Origin: Desulfobacteraceae bacterium
GTDB taxonomy: Bacteria > Desulfobacterota > DSM-4660 > Desulfatiglandales > Desulfatiglandaceae
Direction of reading: 5' to 3'
Assembly: GCA_011048855.1 (NCBI GenBank)
Contig: DSCZ01000627.1
Span: forward strand, 1-10,904
DNA length: 10,904 bases
The position numbers were made by a program, and so were the translations under genes. The notes below the pieces were generated by a model. That model was not told the DNA's origin, did not search any database, and worked only from the letters and a program-made list of their open reading frames with translations. This document shows, in pieces, positions 1-7,172 of this stretch. The first letter of the stretch is position 1. The number at the start of each line of letters is the position of its first letter.

Positions 1-128
1 CTGTAGGATTCATCCATCCCCCGGGCAGATTCACAAGGGCTTTTTTTATAATCCTTTTCGGATGTTATCTGTTCCAAATGCATGGATTTTTTCTCAAGGT
101 CCGACGTGTGGTGGCATTTTTTCTGTTA

Positions 129-137
129 TGTGATAAT
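129..137 (+). promoter_or_regulatory. possible extended -10 promoter
   Basis: TGTGATAAT matches an extended -10 element (TGN then GATAAT, one mismatch to TATAAT). No convincing -35 lies 17 bp upstream. A start near 144 would give a leader of about 30 nt before the small ORF at 176 and could also transcribe the efflux operon from 466. This is a motif-only call, and no other stretch in 1-175 stands out as a gene or RNA. Confidence 0.3.
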
Positions 138-175
138 AAAAGCAAGCGATGCCGCAAAGAAAGGACAAGGAGGAG

Positions 176-325
176 ATGAAACTCACAGAAAAAGAAGCCG
201 CTTTCTATTGGGATCTGACGAAGCGAGGACAGGGGGAGGCCGGGATCTTCCTCGATTTCTTGACGACCGCCAAAAGCTTGTTACAATGCTGTCAATACGC
301 GATTCACGAGTCATCTGGGTTGTAA
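176..325 (+). CDS. possible 49-aa small protein of unknown function
   Basis: An ATG is directly preceded by AAGGAGGAG (167-175), a near-perfect Shine-Dalgarno, although the spacing to the ATG is very short (about 2 nt after GGAGG). The frame runs 49 codons to TAA. The product begins MKLTEKEAAFYWDL and continues through an acidic/basic stretch into a likely amphipathic helix (AGIFLDFLTTAKSLLQCCQY) with adjacent cysteines at about residues 40-41. No signal peptide or known domain is recognised. It lies 140 bp upstream of the efflux adaptor, in the same direction, so it could be a small co-transcribed protein, a leader peptide, or the remnant of a longer gene such as a regulator. The strong ribosome site is the main support. 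An overlapping longer frame from 82 has no ribosome site and is considered spurious. Confidence 0.4.
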   Translation: MKLTEKEAAFYWDLTKRGQGEAGIFLDFLTTAKSLLQCCQYAIHESSGL

Positions 326-385
326 ACCGGAAAAACAGGCAGCGTACGTAAGATGTCCAGAGTAGACGAATATATGATCTACCTC

Positions 386-414
386 GTTTCCATCCGGAAA
401 TACCGGATGGAAAC
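386..414. promoter_or_regulatory. perfect 12-5-12 inverted repeat before efflux operon
   Basis: GTTTCCATCCGG (386-397), spacer AAATA, CCGGATGGAAAC (403-414): both 12-bp arms are exactly complementary. The repeat ends about 50 bp before the adaptor ATG at 466. No T-run follows, so an intrinsic terminator is unlikely. An operator for a dimeric repressor (TetR-type operators over efflux genes are often of this size) or a 5' leader hairpin are the plausible readings. No promoter hexamers can be assigned with confidence around it, and no regulator gene is adjacent within the window. Confidence 0.6.
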
Positions 415-465
415 CAGGAGAATATTGAAGCGGAAAGCTGTTTATAATTTTTTAACGAGGTGGCT

Positions 466-1530
466 ATGAAGCATTTTATATTTGCGGTGGTTTTTCTGGC
501 ACTCATTGCTGCTGTTCCCGTTTCGGGGCAGGAACAGGGGGAGCCTGCGAAGGTGGTGACTGTACTCGTGCGGGAAGAGATGGTTGCGGAAAACGCTCTT
601 GTCACCGGGACCCTTCATTACGATACCGTGGGGAAACTCTCCGCGGAGGTTTCGGGACTGGTGAATTCCATAGCGTTCAACGAAGGGGATAAGGTTAACC
701 GGGGCGACGTGATGGTCAGGCTTAACACTGATTTTATCGATAAAGACATCGAACTGGTCCGCATCAGGATTCGGCATGTGGGTGTCAGAATGGAAAATGT
801 CGAAAAAGATCTTGAGCGGACCAGAAAGTTGTTTAAGGAATCCTCCGCCAGTGAAAAGGCTTACGACGACCTCAGATACGCACTTCGCGAACTCAGCATC
901 GAGAAGGAGGCGTTGTCGAAAGAACTGGATACCGCGAAACTCAAAAAAGCCAAAAGCGTGGTGGTGGCTCCGTTTGACGGGATTGTCCTCGAAAAGACCG
1001 TGGGCGTGGGGGACTGGCTCGCTCCAGGAGCCGTTTTCTGCCGGCTGGGGGTGCTGGACGATTTATGCGTAAAAGTACCGGTTTCAGAAGAACTGGTGAA
1101 ATTTACCAGAAGGGGAGAACATCTGGATGTGGACCTCGTAGCGCAGGAAAGAACTGTTCAGGGAGTGGTGACCGGTGTTTTACCGGTGGCCGACCTGAGG
1201 ACGAAAAACGTCACGGTAAAAATAAAACTTCCGCGGATCGAGGGCGCTGTCGAAAACATGTCCGCACTTGTAAGGATTCCGACAAGCAAGCCGAAGAAAC
1301 TCCCACTCGTCCCTAGGGGATCGGTTGTCAATTTCCAGGGAAAACAGATGGTGTTTACGATAAAGGAAGGCAAATCCGCGCCGGTCCCGGTCAGGGTTTT
1401 GAGCTACGAGGGCGCGTATGCAGCTGTGGAAGGTCCGGGGGTCGTTGATGGTATGACGGTGATCGTCGACGGTGCCGAGAGGTTGCGGCCCGGTCAACCG
1501 GTTGAGGTCATCAGGCGGGAAGGAGCGTAG
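466..1530 (+). CDS. RND efflux periplasmic adaptor (HlyD/MFP family)
   Basis: Membrane-fusion protein that would bridge the RND pump encoded next to an outer-membrane TolC-type channel. The N-terminus MKHFIFAVVFLALIAAVPVS is a typical Sec signal peptide with no lipobox cysteine, so the mature protein is periplasmic rather than lipidated. The order is usual for the family: a first half-lipoyl segment around residues 57-88 (GLVNSIAFNEGDKVNRGDVM), a charged helical hairpin/coiled coil at about 93-163 (rather short for the family), a second half-lipoyl at 165-197 (VVVAPFDGIVLEKTVGVGDW), then beta-barrel and membrane-proximal domains. At 354 aa it is full length. The ATG at 466 is preferred because GAGG lies 5 nt upstream; an in-frame GTG at 460 overlaps that ribosome site. 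The transporter gene begins 8 bp after the stop, so the two form one operon. The substrate cannot be read from sequence; drugs, lipids or metals are all possible. Confidence 0.93.
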   Translation: MKHFIFAVVFLALIAAVPVSGQEQGEPAKVVTVLVREEMVAENALVTGTLHYDTVGKLSAEVSGLVNSIAFNEGDKVNRGDVMVRLNTDFIDKDIELVRIRIRHVGVRMENVEKDLERTRKLFKESSASEKAYDDLRYALRELSIEKEALSKELDTAKLKKAKSVVVAPFDGIVLEKTVGVGDWLAPGAVFCRLGVLDDLCVKVPVSEELVKFTRRGEHLDVDLVAQERTVQGVVTGVLPVADLRTKNVTVKIKLPRIEGAVENMSALVRIPTSKPKKLPLVPRGSVVNFQGKQMVFTIKEGKSAPVPVRVLSYEGAYAAVEGPGVVDGMTVIVDGAERLRPGQPVEVIRREGA

Positions 1531-1538
1531 GGTTTTCG

Positions 1539-4500
1539 ATGGATTTTCTCAAGTATGCCATTTCAAAACCGGTTACGGTGGCCGTGGGTTCGATCCTGAT
1601 ACTGCTTTTTGGAGTGATCGGCCTGATCAGACTGCCTGTCCAGCTGGCCCCGGACACCGAACTGCCGCAGATAGAGGTTTACACGATGTGGCCGGGAGCC
1701 ACTCCCAGCGAAATCGAAAGTGAAATCGTCGAAAAACAGGAGGATAAATTCAAAAGTTTGAGGAACCTTCAAACCATGGAGAGTTCTTCGTACAACGACC
1801 TGGCGAGAATCACACTGACCTTCGGCCTCGAAACGGACATCAATACTGCGGTGTTAAGGGTTTCAAATAAACTCGACGAGGTATGGGACTACCCGGATAA
1901 CGTAAAGAACCCCATCATCAACACCTCCGGCGCCAATGCAAAGCCGATGATCATCCTGCAGCTCAAGATGCGGGAAGGGGATCCGGCCGAGGTCATGAAA
2001 TACCAGACATATTTTGAAAACGAAATCCGCCAGTACATTGAAAGAATAGAAGGAATCGCATCTCTTCTCGTGTTCGGGGGGACGGAGGACCAACTCGAAA
2101 TCGTCCTGGATCACGGTAAGATGGCCCGTTTCGGCGTGACCATAAACGACGTGATAGCACGGGTCGTCGCGGCCAACAAGGACACCGCAGCGGGCCTTCT
2201 CGGCATCGACCGCAAGAATTACCGGATAAGAACTTCGGCGAAGTTCCAGGACACGAAGGATCCTCTGGATGTGGTTGTTTACGAGGACGGAGCCAGGCGT
2301 ATCCGGCTGAGGGATATCGCTGATACACGCATAGGGTATGCCGCCCAGTTCGTGAGCATCCTGGACGAAGGCGCGGAGTCCATAGTCATTATCATCCGGC
2401 GTGAAGGTGGCGCCAATGTCCTTGAAGTGGTGGAGCGCCTGCGGGCCGAGGTCGAAAGGCTGAACCGTGAGGTGCTGCCGGAAAAAAACCTGATGATCAA
2501 ATGGTCACATGATGAATCCCCCTATATCCTCAAGGCCATAAATATCGTCCGAAACAATGTTTTCATCGGTAGTATCCTGGCGATTTCGGTGCTTCTGCTA
2601 TTTTTGAGGAGCCTGCGTTCGACTCTGGTGACGGCGATCGCTATTCCGGTATCTGCCATGGGGGCTTTTGTTTTCCTGTGGCTTTTCAACCGGAACCTGA
2701 ACGTTGTCAGCCTTGCCGGCATTTCGTTTGCGATTGGAATGCTGGTGGACAATTCGATCGTCGTGCTTGAAAACATCGACCGGCACAGAAACATGGGCAA
2801 AAGGATCGCCCGGGCGGCCTATGAGGGGGCAAAAGAGGTCTACGGTGCTGTCGTGGCCTCTACGCTGACTACGGTGGCGGTGTTCCTGCCGGTTATCTTC
2901 ATGAGGGAGGAGGCGGGGCAGCTTTTCAAGGATATCGCTATAGCCGTAACCTCTTCGATTTTCCTGAGCCTGCTGGTGTCGGTGACGTTGATTCCATCCG
3001 GAATGAATTTTCTGTACTCTGGGTCGAAGCGTAAGAAAGCCGCGGGAAAGAGCCTGATCAACTCCATAGGATCTTTTTTCTCGAAATTGATCATGAAGCT
3101 TTCAGCATTGTTCCAGAAGAACGTGTTGACACGCATCCTGTGCATTCTGGGATTCACTTCATTTTCTATTTTTACGGCGTGGTACCTGATGCCGAAGGCT
3201 GAATATCTGCCCCAGGGAAACCAGAATATCATCATGAACGTTCTGGTGCCGCCGCCCGGCTATTCGGCCGACAAGCGAAAAGAAATAGGCCGATATATAT
3301 ATGAACAGGTCAAACCCCACATCGACGAGGACGGCAGGGACGGCATCCCTCAGCTGAAAAATGTTTTTTATGTTTCTTCGGACATGTTTTCATTTGTCGG
3401 CATGACATGTATCGAGGAACATGAAACGGAAGCAAGAAAATTAATCCCTTTAATGAATAAAGTTATAAGAACGATTCCAGATATGCTGGGCGTCAGCATT
3501 CAGCCTGGAATATTCGAGACTCAGATCGGGAGGGGGCGGACCGTGGAGGTTAATGTGTCCGGAGAGAATCTTGACACCATCGTCCAATCGGCGCGCATGC
3601 TTTTCGGTGCACTTCAACAGAGTATACCGCAGGCTCAGATCCGCCCGGTGCCTTCGCTCGAACTGGCTTATCCCGAGTGCAACATCGTCCCGGACAAGCG
3701 GAAACTGGCCGCGAGCGGCCTGAACGAAACCAACCTCGGGGTGTATGTGGATGGGTTGATGAACGGACGTACCATAGATGAGTTTCGTCCGGACGGGGGG
3801 TATCAAATCGATCTCGTTGTCAGGGGAGATGAAAAAGCTTTCAAGACGCCGGAGGATATCCTGAATTGTTCCATTGTCAACAACTTCGGTAAACTTGTAA
3901 GGATAGGGGATGTGGCCCGTATTGAATATACCATGGGTATGACCCAGATCGACCGCCTGGAGAAAAGGCGTAATGTGCGGCTGGAAGTCACACCGCCTGA
4001 CGATTTACCCCTGCAGGCGGCCATGGAGATAATCGATGGGGTTGTAGGAGGCCTGAAGCAGGAAGGGCGGCTTGCAAATGTCATGGTCGGCGTGGGCGGA
4101 AGCGCCGACAAACTGGTTCAGACTCGAATGGCGCTGCAGTGGAATTTTCTGCTTGCATTGATCATTGTTTACCTGCTGATGTCCTCGTTGTTCGAAAACT
4201 TTCTCTATCCGTTCATCATATTGTTTTCGATACCGCTCGCCGCCGCCGGCGGATTTATCGGGCTGTGGCTGATCAACCGGTTGATCACATCCCAGCCTCT
4301 GGATGTTTTGACTATGCTGGGCTTCGTGATTCTTATCGGAACGGTGGTGAACAATGCAATTCTCATCGTTCACCAGTCCTTGAATAATGTGCGCTACGAG
4401 GGGATGGAAGGGATGCAGGCCATCCGGGAGTCGGTGAGAACCAGGATCCGGCCCATTTTCATGAGTGCTTCCACGAGTCTTTTCGCCTTGATTCCCCTGG

Positions 4501-4673
4501 TGCTTTCAACCGGTTCGGGAAGCGAGATGTACCGTGGCATCGGGTCGGTGCTGCTGGGGGGGTTGATGCTTTCTTCCGTTTTTACCCTCTTCGTGATTCC
4601 GGCGCTGCTGGCTTTTTTCATTGGCTTCGAAACCAGGAAAAAGGAAGCGGAAGAAGACGGTGGAGAGGGTTAA
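1539..4673 (+). CDS. RND-family inner-membrane efflux transporter (AcrB/HAE1-like)
   Basis: Proton-driven export pump of 1044 aa, the normal RND length. Both halves carry the expected layout: TM1 at about 12-30, a large periplasmic loop with the GATPSEIE motif (53-60), a TM2-TM6 block at about 340-490, a second TM at about 530-550, a second porter/docking loop at about 555-865, and the final TM block at 867-1030. TM4 reads GMLVDNSIVVLENI, so the AcrB Asp-Asp pair is D404-N405. TM10 reads GTVVNNAILIV, so the AcrB Lys940 position is N938. The RIRPIFM motif (969-975, with R971) and LVLSTGSG are retained. The pair D-N plus N is found in other RND branches, so the protein is probably active, but the proton relay differs from the AcrB type. 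A ribosome site (AAGGAG, 1520-1525) overlaps the end of the adaptor gene. No TolC-like gene follows, so the channel must be encoded elsewhere. No clear terminator is seen directly after the stop. Confidence 0.95.
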   Translation: MDFLKYAISKPVTVAVGSILILLFGVIGLIRLPVQLAPDTELPQIEVYTMWPGATPSEIESEIVEKQEDKFKSLRNLQTMESSSYNDLARITLTFGLETDINTAVLRVSNKLDEVWDYPDNVKNPIINTSGANAKPMIILQLKMREGDPAEVMKYQTYFENEIRQYIERIEGIASLLVFGGTEDQLEIVLDHGKMARFGVTINDVIARVVAANKDTAAGLLGIDRKNYRIRTSAKFQDTKDPLDVVVYEDGARRIRLRDIADTRIGYAAQFVSILDEGAESIVIIIRREGGANVLEVVERLRAEVERLNREVLPEKNLMIKWSHDESPYILKAINIVRNNVFIGSILAISVLLLFLRSLRSTLVTAIAIPVSAMGAFVFLWLFNRNLNVVSLAGISFAIGMLVDNSIVVLENIDRHRNMGKRIARAAYEGAKEVYGAVVASTLTTVAVFLPVIFMREEAGQLFKDIAIAVTSSIFLSLLVSVTLIPSGMNFLYSGSKRKKAAGKSLINSIGSFFSKLIMKLSALFQKNVLTRILCILGFTSFSIFTAWYLMPKAEYLPQGNQNIIMNVLVPPPGYSADKRKEIGRYIYEQVKPHIDEDGRDGIPQLKNVFYVSSDMFSFVGMTCIEEHETEARKLIPLMNKVIRTIPDMLGVSIQPGIFETQIGRGRTVEVNVSGENLDTIVQSARMLFGALQQSIPQAQIRPVPSLELAYPECNIVPDKRKLAASGLNETNLGVYVDGLMNGRTIDEFRPDGGYQIDLVVRGDEKAFKTPEDILNCSIVNNFGKLVRIGDVARIEYTMGMTQIDRLEKRRNVRLEVTPPDDLPLQAAMEIIDGVVGGLKQEGRLANVMVGVGGSADKLVQTRMALQWNFLLALIIVYLLMSSLFENFLYPFIILFSIPLAAAGGFIGLWLINRLITSQPLDVLTMLGFVILIGTVVNNAILIVHQSLNNVRYEGMEGMQAIRESVRTRIRPIFMSASTSLFALIPLVLSTGSGSEMYRGIGSVLLGGLMLSSVFTLFVIPALLAFFIGFETRKKEAEEDGGEG

Positions 4674-4758
4674 CCGGTGGCGCATTACAAAAACCTTGTT
4701 TTAAGTGAATCGGGATCGAAACGCTTGCCGTAGTCGTAGTCAATGATTCTGTACTAAC

Positions 4759-4783
4759 TGTAGGTCGGGATTCCAAACCCGAC
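4759..4783 (+). repeat. REP-like hairpin repeat, family A, copy 1
   Basis: The copy begins TGTAGGTCGGGATTCC and ends AAACCCGAC. GTCGGG (4764-4769) pairs with CCCGAC (4778-4783). It matches 21 of 25 bases with the reverse complement of 6731-6755, showing a dispersed palindromic unit. It sits in the 161-bp gap between the transporter and the CMD-family gene. With the following GTTG/CAAC pair and T-rich run (about 4784-4812) it might weakly terminate the efflux transcript. The rest of 4674-4834 shows nothing else beyond the ribosome site of the next gene. Confidence 0.6.
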
Positions 4784-4834
4784 GTTGTTACGGCAACAGA
4801 AATATTTTTTTCTACCAGGAAAGGAAAAGAACCA

Positions 4835-5176
4835 ATGTCCGAGCAGATGGAGTTGAACAGGAAACGTGTGGATCTCGTAGCCAAATTTAAAGAGGCGTGC
4901 CCCGATTTTACGGCTGCCGAATATGGTTTGATCGAGGTGACTTACCGGGAGGGGGCGATCAGTACCAAAATGAAGAGGTTGATGTCGCTGGCTGTCGCAC
5001 TCAGGGCAGGGTGCAGGAACTGCATTCTTGCCCAGACGCAGTATGCACTGGACTGTGGAGCTACCCGCGAGGAGATACTCGAAACCATCCAGGTGGTTGT
5101 GGCAATGAGCGGGACCACCGGCATCGGCGAAGGTTTGAGGGTGATCGAGTTCCTGGACGAATTAGGGAAAGTTTAA
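4835..5176 (+). CDS. carboxymuconolactone decarboxylase / AhpD-like family protein
   Basis: A 113-aa single-domain protein, typical length for small CMD-family proteins. The diagnostic segment is residues 50-90: MSLAVALRAGCRNCILAQTQ, then ALDCGATREEILETI and the glycine-rich end of the fold. AhpD-type members use a CxxCxxxH motif as a thiol hydroperoxidase or disulfide relay; here C60 and C63 are present but the histidine position is Q67. A peroxidase role is therefore uncertain, while thiol-disulfide exchange remains possible. A good purine-rich ribosome site (AGGAAAGGAAAAG) precedes the ATG. The gene stands alone, 161 bp after the efflux operon and convergent with the flavoprotein gene. Its neighbourhood of thioredoxin and disulfide-reductase-like genes fits a redox role, but that is contextual. 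Family assignment is confident; the reaction is not. Confidence 0.88.
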   Translation: MSEQMELNRKRVDLVAKFKEACPDFTAAEYGLIEVTYREGAISTKMKRLMSLAVALRAGCRNCILAQTQYALDCGATREEILETIQVVVAMSGTTGIGEGLRVIEFLDELGKV

Positions 5177-5180
5177 GTTG

Positions 5181-5201
5181 GACTTTTTACGAGGCCATCA
5201 A
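5181..5201 (-). repeat. solo copy of the MITE terminal repeat
   Basis: Starts GACTTTTTACGAGGCCATCA and matches the right end of the element at 7406-7426 in 20 of 21 bases (G for C at one position). It begins 4 bp after the CMD-family stop codon. No matching opposite end is found within the neighbouring few hundred bases, so it is a lone end or the remnant of a deleted copy. Confidence 0.6.
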
Positions 5202-5210
5202 GGTTGGAGT

Positions 5211-5264
5211 CTGCAAAGCGCCCGGGAAGTGGAATGTCCCCGGACGCTTCGCAGCAGGATTTTT
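5211..5264 (+). terminator. probable intrinsic terminator between convergent genes
   Basis: The left arm CTGCAAAGCGCCCGGGA (5211-5227) and right arm TCCCCGGACGCTTCGCAG (5237-5254) form a stem of about 17 pairs with two mismatches, one bulge and a 9-nt loop. It is followed after a few bases by TTTTT (5260-5264). It sits 34 bp after the CMD-family stop and 14 bp before the end of the convergent flavoprotein gene. The T-run lies on the plus side, so it best suits the CMD-family transcript, though the stem would fold on both strands. The offset of the T-run from the stem makes efficiency uncertain. Confidence 0.5.
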
Positions 5265-5277
5265 GGGATCTGCAGTG

Positions 5278-6654
5278 TTATGCTGCTCGAAGTTTTTTCT
5301 TCGCATCTTCTGCAGCGGCAACCAGCAGGTTGTCTGCCGGAAAAAAAGATTGGTACGGCTGAGCGGAATAACTGAACATGGCGGCGTCATCGAGGGTCAG
5401 CCTGTTTTGAACCGCCATCGTTATCAAGTCCACCTTGTCGGCTACGGGTGCACCTCCTGAAACCTGACCCCCCAGTATTCGACCGGTGCTGCTGTCTGCG
5501 ATTAATTTGAGACGAACTCCGGAGGCTCCCGGCATGATCGGGAACATTGTGGTCAGTTCGGCCCGACCTGTGATTATGTCGAATTTTTTTGCTGCTGCCT
5601 TTTCCGACAATCCTGTGCCTCCTATGAATAAGTCTTCGACTTTTGTCGCCGCACCGTTAAAGAACCCACCGTATAAAACCTTTTCTCCGAGGAGGTTTTT
5701 TCCGACAACCCTGCCCATGGGAACGGCGTTGGTGGCGAGTTTGCCGTTCATAATTTCACCGGTTACGGCGCTTGTAAACTGCACGCAGTCGCCGCCGGCG
5801 TAAACATCCTGGATGTTGGTTTCCATTCGTTCATTGACGAGGATGCCGTCGGGCCCGATCTCGAGGCCGGTGCCGGTGAAAAGGTTTACGTCCGCTTTTA
5901 CACCCACCGCAAAAACCACCACGCCATTGCTTCCATCCGACGGAGTATTTTTGCCCGTGGAGTGGAGAGGGATTTTTTCTCCACTCTGGAGCACCAGTTC
6001 CCGTACTGCCTTGTCTCCCTTCAGGGCCGTCACCATCTCCCCGAGATGCAGCTTTATTCCCATTGCCGCAAGGCGTTCTTGAGCTTCCGTCGCCATATCG
6101 GCATCCACCAGGTTCGGAAGAACCTGTGTTTCCATGTCAACGAGGTGGGTCTCCACTCCAATCGAGTTGAGAGCCTGGGCAAGTTCGATCCCTATTGCAC
6201 CTGCACCGACCACCGCCGCCTTTTTTAAACCGTTTTCGGCTCCGGCCAGGATTTTTCGAAGGTCATTTTCCGTTTTAAACGTCATTACGCCTTCGAGGTC
6301 TCGGCCTTCAACCGGGGGAAGCACAGGAGATGCTCCCGTGGCGATGACCAGCTTTTCATAACCGTATTCCCGTCCGGAGGCCGTGAATAAGGATTTCGTG
6401 CCGAAATCGACTTTAGTCACCGTATCCCGGATCAGTTCGGCCCCCGTGTTTGTCACCAGTTCGTCTTTTTTGAAGGTTTTTTCCATGGGCAGAATTTTTT
6501 CAATAACATAAGGCATTGCGCAGTAAATCATCGAGTGATCTTCAGGGCGGATCACCGCCGCTTTCCTTTTCCCCGCGAGCGTCTTGACAATGGTGATCGC
6601 TGCCGGGCCTCCACCGATGATCAGGACGTCAAAAATTTTCCCTTTTTGTTCCAT
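5278..6654 (-). CDS. FAD-dependent pyridine nucleotide-disulfide oxidoreductase (NADH oxidase / CoA-disulfide reductase-like)
   Basis: Cytoplasmic flavoprotein of 458 aa that would use NAD(P)H to reduce a disulfide, persulfide or oxygen. Visible landmarks: the N-terminal FAD fold VLIIGGGPAA (10-19); a single redox cysteine C45 in MIYCAMPYVI, at the position used by CoA-disulfide reductase and Nox enzymes (classically SxxCxxPY); LVIATGASP (102-110); the NAD(P) fold VVGAGAIGIELA (148-159); the second FAD motif VYAGGDC (284-290); and a C-terminal dimerisation domain from about 335. A hydrophilic insert at about 229-243 (PLHSTGKNTPSDGSNG region) interrupts the strand before the conserved AVGVKADV and is unusual. 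The start ATG has GGGAG about 10 nt upstream. It is the second gene of a probable operon after thioredoxin, separated by 148 bp of repeats. The substrate (O2, CoA disulfide, polysulfide) cannot be fixed from sequence; the pairing with thioredoxin favours thiol/sulfur redox. Confidence 0.9.
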   Translation of the reverse strand: MEQKGKIFDVLIIGGGPAAITIVKTLAGKRKAAVIRPEDHSMIYCAMPYVIEKILPMEKTFKKDELVTNTGAELIRDTVTKVDFGTKSLFTASGREYGYEKLVIATGASPVLPPVEGRDLEGVMTFKTENDLRKILAGAENGLKKAAVVGAGAIGIELAQALNSIGVETHLVDMETQVLPNLVDADMATEAQERLAAMGIKLHLGEMVTALKGDKAVRELVLQSGEKIPLHSTGKNTPSDGSNGVVVFAVGVKADVNLFTGTGLEIGPDGILVNERMETNIQDVYAGGDCVQFTSAVTGEIMNGKLATNAVPMGRVVGKNLLGEKVLYGGFFNGAATKVEDLFIGGTGLSEKAAAKKFDIITGRAELTTMFPIMPGASGVRLKLIADSSTGRILGGQVSGGAPVADKVDLITMAVQNRLTLDDAAMFSYSAQPYQSFFPADNLLVAAAEDAKKKLRAA

Positions 6655-6730
6655 AAATGAATATCTCCCTTTTTTTCAGTTTAGGCCGGGTCTCTCTACC
6701 GGGCAGCCGGTTTTCGTTTGGGGGCACCGT

Positions 6731-6755
6731 GTCGGGAATGGAATTCCGACCTGCA
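6731..6755 (-). repeat. REP-like hairpin repeat, family A, copy 2 (inverted)
   Basis: Read on the minus strand it begins TGCAGGTCGGAATTCC and ends ATTCCCGAC, 21/25 identical to 4759-4783. It folds as GTCGG/CCGAC with an inner GGAATTCC palindrome. It lies in the spacer between the thioredoxin stop and the flavoprotein start, where it could stabilise or attenuate the shared mRNA. Confidence 0.6.
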
Positions 6756-6781
6756 ATGTTTTGCGTTTATCGGCCGCAGTC

Positions 6782-6806
6782 GTAGAGTGGGCATCGCCCA
6801 CCCTAC
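6782..6806 (-). repeat. REP-like hairpin repeat, family B, overlapping thioredoxin stop
   Basis: GTAGAGTGGGC (6782-6792), loop ATC, GCCCACCCTAC (6796-6806): 10 of 11 pairs. The minus-strand reading TGTAGGGTGGGC is the usual form of a dispersed bacterial palindrome. The last codons of thioredoxin read ATG TAG, and that TAG (6805-6803) is the first part of this repeat, so the repeat supplies the stop codon. A related copy lies upstream of thioredoxin at 7173-7193 in the opposite orientation. Confidence 0.65.
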
Positions 6807-7135
6807 ATTTTTCCTGTTTCCATGCAAGTGTCGAGGGCGACGACCAGGACGGATTCAGGCTGTACGCCGACGAAACGTTCAACTTCCCGGCCGTCTTGAA
6901 AAACCACGAGTGTCGGGATGCTGTGGATGCCCATCTCGACTGCTGCTTCGCGGTTCTGGTCAATATCAACCGCTGCGAAGGTCGCCTTGCCCTGGTACTG
7001 TACTGAAAGGGCGTCAAGTATCGGTTCCTGCATACGACATGGGGCACACCAGGGTGCATAGAAGTCCACCAGACATACTCCTTCATGAATCACTGATTTG
7101 AATGCATCCGTCGATTTCAACTGCTGTATACTCAT
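6803..7135 (-). CDS. thioredoxin (WCAPC active site)
   Basis: A 110-aa cytoplasmic thioredoxin: VDFYAPWCAPC (23-33) contains the catalytic C30 and C33, IPT (73-75) supplies the cis-proline loop, and TLVVFQDGREVERFVG (75-90) is the canonical C-terminal half. The active site has alanine in place of the usual glycine of WCGPC, a variant seen in many anaerobe thioredoxins that is expected to shift the redox potential modestly. Additional cysteines occur at 21 and 104. Two tandem ATGs are possible. The inner one (7135) is 7 nt from AGGAGG (7148-7143) and is preferred; the outer (7138) is only 4 nt away and adds one Met. The gene is first in a leftward operon with the flavoprotein, which may reduce it or share its substrate. 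Its C-terminus ends inside a palindromic repeat, so the original tail may have differed. Confidence 0.94.
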   Translation of the reverse strand: MSIQQLKSTDAFKSVIHEGVCLVDFYAPWCAPCRMQEPILDALSVQYQGKATFAAVDIDQNREAAVEMGIHSIPTLVVFQDGREVERFVGVQPESVLVVALDTCMETGKM

Positions 7136-7172
7136 CATTGGTCCTCCTTGAATTTAGACACTGTTTTCATCT

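Noticed and set aside
1..45. Possible terminator of an upstream gene (GGGC followed by a T7 run at about 41-47)
   Set aside because: No convincing complementary stem precedes the T-run; only CCC/GGG-level pairing is visible.
112..127. TGGCATTTTTTCTGTT as a sigma-54 promoter for the efflux operon
   Set aside because: It has mismatches in both the -24 and -12 elements, with a T-run dominating the match, so it is too weak to support.
82..351. 89-codon plus-strand frame starting MDFFSRSDVWW
   Set aside because: It has no ribosome site and a basic, low-complexity C-terminus, and it overlaps the better-supported small ORF at 176 in another frame.
183..605. 140-codon minus-strand frame over the leader and the adaptor 5' end
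   Set aside because: It is antisense to a confident signal-peptide-bearing gene, Ser/Arg-rich, and shows no domain or ribosome site.
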